In this document: positions 21,009 through 22,119 of the stretch, piece by piece
How positions within the stretch are numbered: the stretch's first letter is position 1
Layout: each line of letters begins with the position of its first letter
NCBI RefSeq assembly: GCF_046292685.1
Contig: NZ_JBKBQM010000048.1
Coordinates: 1-22,119 of the forward strand
Reading direction: 5' to 3'
Length of the DNA: 22,119 nt
Source: Wagnerdoeblera sp046292685
GTDB taxonomy: Bacteria > Pseudomonadota > Alphaproteobacteria > Rhodobacterales > Rhodobacteraceae
The notes under the pieces: model-generated
Databases searched by the model: none
What the model was told of the DNA's origin: nothing
Seen by the model: the letters and a program-made list of their open reading frames with translations, nothing else
Translations under genes and position numbers: made by a program

Positions 21009-21451
21009 TGAGACACGGCAAACCGAATTCAGAACCAATGACTTGGCGCGGCCTGATCGCCCCGGCAGTGCTCGCGATCCTGATGGCGCTGGCCTTCGTC
21101 CACGAGGCCCGCGCGCGGGATGTCGTTGATGCGACGGGCCGCACCGTCACCATCCCCGATGCGCCCGCGCGCGTCTTTGCCGCCGGCCCCCCGGCCTCGG
21201 TCCTGCTCTATGCGCTGGCGCCCGAGGCGATGGTTGGCTGGGTGCGTGCCCCGCGCGACGGCGACAAGCCGTTCCTTCTGCCCGCCACCCATCACCTGCC
21301 CGAACTGGGGCGTCTGACAGGGCAGGGGGGCACGGTGAACCTGGAGGTGTTGCTGGCGACCAAACCCGACCTGATCGTCGATTTCGGCACGGTCAGCCCC
21401 ACCTACATCGACCTTGCCAACCGCGTGACCGAACAGACCGGCATCCCCTAA
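21008..21451 (+). pseudogene. Class III ABC substrate-binding protein (MolA/BtuF-like), truncated by insertion element
   Basis: The frame begins at ATG 21008 (GTG 21005 is possible) with an N-terminal export signal (TWRGLIAPAVLAILMALAFV ending EARA). The mature start RDVVDATGRTVTIPDAPARV is followed by FAAGPPASVLLYALAPEAMV, NLEVLLATKPDLIVDFG and YIDLANRVTEQTGIP. This is the N-terminal lobe of a TroA/BtuF-like binding protein as used for iron-siderophore, B12 or molybdate (MolA). The frame ends after about 147 residues, where relatives have about 300 or more, because the element end at 21451 supplies the last base of a TAA stop. In this operon a second molybdate or tungstate uptake system is the likeliest role. 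Its permease and ATPase genes are not in the window. Confidence 0.82.
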
Positions 21452-21993
21452 CAGGCTGCTGAAGAAGTCAGCCCTCGACCCGGAGTTAGGCTCCAGACTC
21501 ATTGATGGTCAAAGCCAGAACAGGACGGTTGCGGCGAGGGCGATGGCGGAGAGGAAGACCTTTGGGCACCTGTCGTAGCGGGTTGCGATGCGGCGCCAGT
21601 CCTTGAGCCTGCCGAACATGATCTCGATCCGGTTGCGTCGTTTGGAGCGGCGCCGATCGTATCGGATGGCCTTGCCACGGGACTTCCGGCCGGGGATGCA
21701 GGGCTTTATCCCCTTGTCTTTCAACGCATCCCGGAACCAGTCCGCGTCATGGCCGCGGTCGGCGATGAGCCACTCGGCACCCGGCAGGCTTCCCAGCAGG
21801 GCCGCCGCGCCCATGTAGTCGCTGACCTGGCCCGCGGTCATGAAAAAGCGGATCGGCCGCCCCTTCGCATCGGTGACGGCGTGCAACTTGGTGTTCAGCC
21901 CGCCCTTCGTGCGCCCGATCAGGCGCCCACGCGTGTCGTCGGGCCCCCCTTTTTGACCCGCAGGCTCGAGGCCGTGCAATGCGCCTTCAGATA
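21451..21993 (-). mobile_element. Truncated IS5-family element
   Basis: The element begins with ACAGGCTGCTGAAGAAGTC (21451-21469), the same end seen inverted at 124-142. It contains the 3' part of an IS5-type transposase gene and stops at TA (21992-21993), where an IS630-type element begins. It truncates the binding-protein gene. A second end-like motif, AGGCTCCAGACTCATT at about 21488-21503, lies just after the transposase; so the IS5 element may end there and 21451-21487 may belong to another element. Confidence 0.7.
21509..21993 (-). pseudogene. IS5-family transposase, 5'-truncated and frameshifted
   Basis: From the junction the minus strand reads YLKAHCTASSLRVKKGG in one frame, then DDTRGRLIGRTKGGLNTKLH and onward in another, ending SAIALAATVLFWL at 21509. 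The frame change falls in an A5-G6 run (21954-21944). Relatives I remember run YLKAHRTASSLRVKKG straight into GRLIGRTKGG. The second catalytic Asp (LIADRGHDADWF) and the Glu (RRNRIEIMFGRLKDW) are present. The first Asp, just before YLKAH in relatives, is lost with the 5' part. The gene cannot make an active transposase. Confidence 0.82.
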
Positions 21994-22119
21994 GCGCATT
22001 TCCCGATCATTGTGGTTCATAGCCTGCTGCGGTGAAGAAGTTGGCGCTCTCCCCGGGGGTGATGAGATCGACGAGCCGTCCGATGGCGTCCCAGAGGGCC
22101 GCAACGGTTCGCTCGGCCG
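21994..22119 (-). mobile_element. End of an IS630-family element (partial, continues right of window)
   Basis: The sequence to the right of TA at 21992-21993 is unlike the IS5 gene and carries the 3' end of an IS630-type transposase 13 bases inside. IS630/Tc1-type elements insert at TA, which fits this junction. The outermost bases are GCGCATTTCCCGATC on the plus strand. The other end is outside the window, so whether it is complete is unknown. Confidence 0.7.
22007..22119 (-). CDS. IS630-family transposase, C-terminal end (partial)
   Basis: The last 36 residues are visible: AERTVAALWDAIGRLVDLIT followed by PGESANFFTAAGYEPQ and a TGA stop at 22009-22007. The pattern LWDAI...P.E..N.F...GY is the usual C-terminus of IS630-family transposases. 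The catalytic DDE part lies beyond the window edge. The assignment rests on this short tail and on the TA junction. Confidence 0.68.
   Translation of the reverse strand, partial: AERTVAALWDAIGRLVDLITPGESANFFTAAGYEPQ

Noticed and set aside
124..21469. A simple 21-kb composite transposon bounded by the two shared ends
   Set aside because: The segment contains housekeeping-type genes (sodB, UbiH-type, gph), and no matching target duplication or full flanking elements can be seen from this window.
1..22119. tRNA, rRNA or riboswitch (including the Moco RNA motif before modA)
   Set aside because: I saw no cloverleaf, rRNA-like or conserved riboswitch sequence. The 63 bases before modA are too short for a Moco riboswitch and are explained by a palindromic operator.

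Overview
The window looks like chromosome of a high-GC alphaproteobacterium, most likely of the Rhodobacteraceae (Rhodobacter/Paracoccus type). The basis is very high G+C with GC-rich third codon positions, a GH108 lysozyme plus holin pair of the kind that releases gene transfer agents in Rhodobacterales, a hairpin-plus-box intergenic element (GGATATTTCGGTCAAGGTGA) that resembles one I recall from this group, and closely related-looking proteins throughout. Genus is inference; no rRNA or tRNA was seen.

Left part (1-11645) is ordinary-looking chromosomal DNA with small operons. A foreign element ends at 142. It is followed by a DUF3775-type protein, a PhyH-like oxygenase, an ECF sigma factor with its RskA-type anti-sigma factor, a ferredoxin/ASKHA corrinoid-reactivation-type protein overlapping a small cupin gene, a divergent phytanoyl-CoA dioxygenase family gene, a TehA/SLAC1 family transporter, the lysozyme/holin pair, a UbiH-type FAD monooxygenase, a phosphoglycolate-phosphatase-type HAD enzyme and an Fe/Mn superoxide dismutase.

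Middle part (about 11850-15650) is an insertion-sequence graveyard. A monooxygenase (ABM) fragment is cut by an IS3-family element (11991-13736). A complete IS5-family element (13864-15143, apparent TATG target duplication) sits in a frame that carries a frameshifted IS256-type transposase remnant.

Right part (15656-21451) is the most interesting region: a co-directional train of nine genes devoted to molybdenum or tungsten oxyanions. It encodes a ModE-type DNA-binding domain without sensor domain, ModA, ModB, ModC, a TauE/SafE (TSUP) permease, a YqeB/EF2563-family molybdenum-hydroxylase maturation protein, a one-domain Mop molybdate-binding protein, a TrmO/TsaA-family protein and the start of a class III (MolA/BtuF-like) substrate-binding protein. 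A perfect palindrome TATGTTC-N4-GAACATA lies just before modA and is the likely operator. From modB onward the genes overlap by a few bases, so they are probably translated as a coupled unit. The last gene is destroyed by an insertion element at 21451.

The right edge (21451-22119) is nested mobile DNA: an IS5-family transposase gene whose 5' part is replaced at a TA inside a tyrosine codon by the 3' end of an IS630-family element. The 19-bp end at 21451-21469 is repeated, inverted, at 124-142, so both edges of the window carry related element ends.
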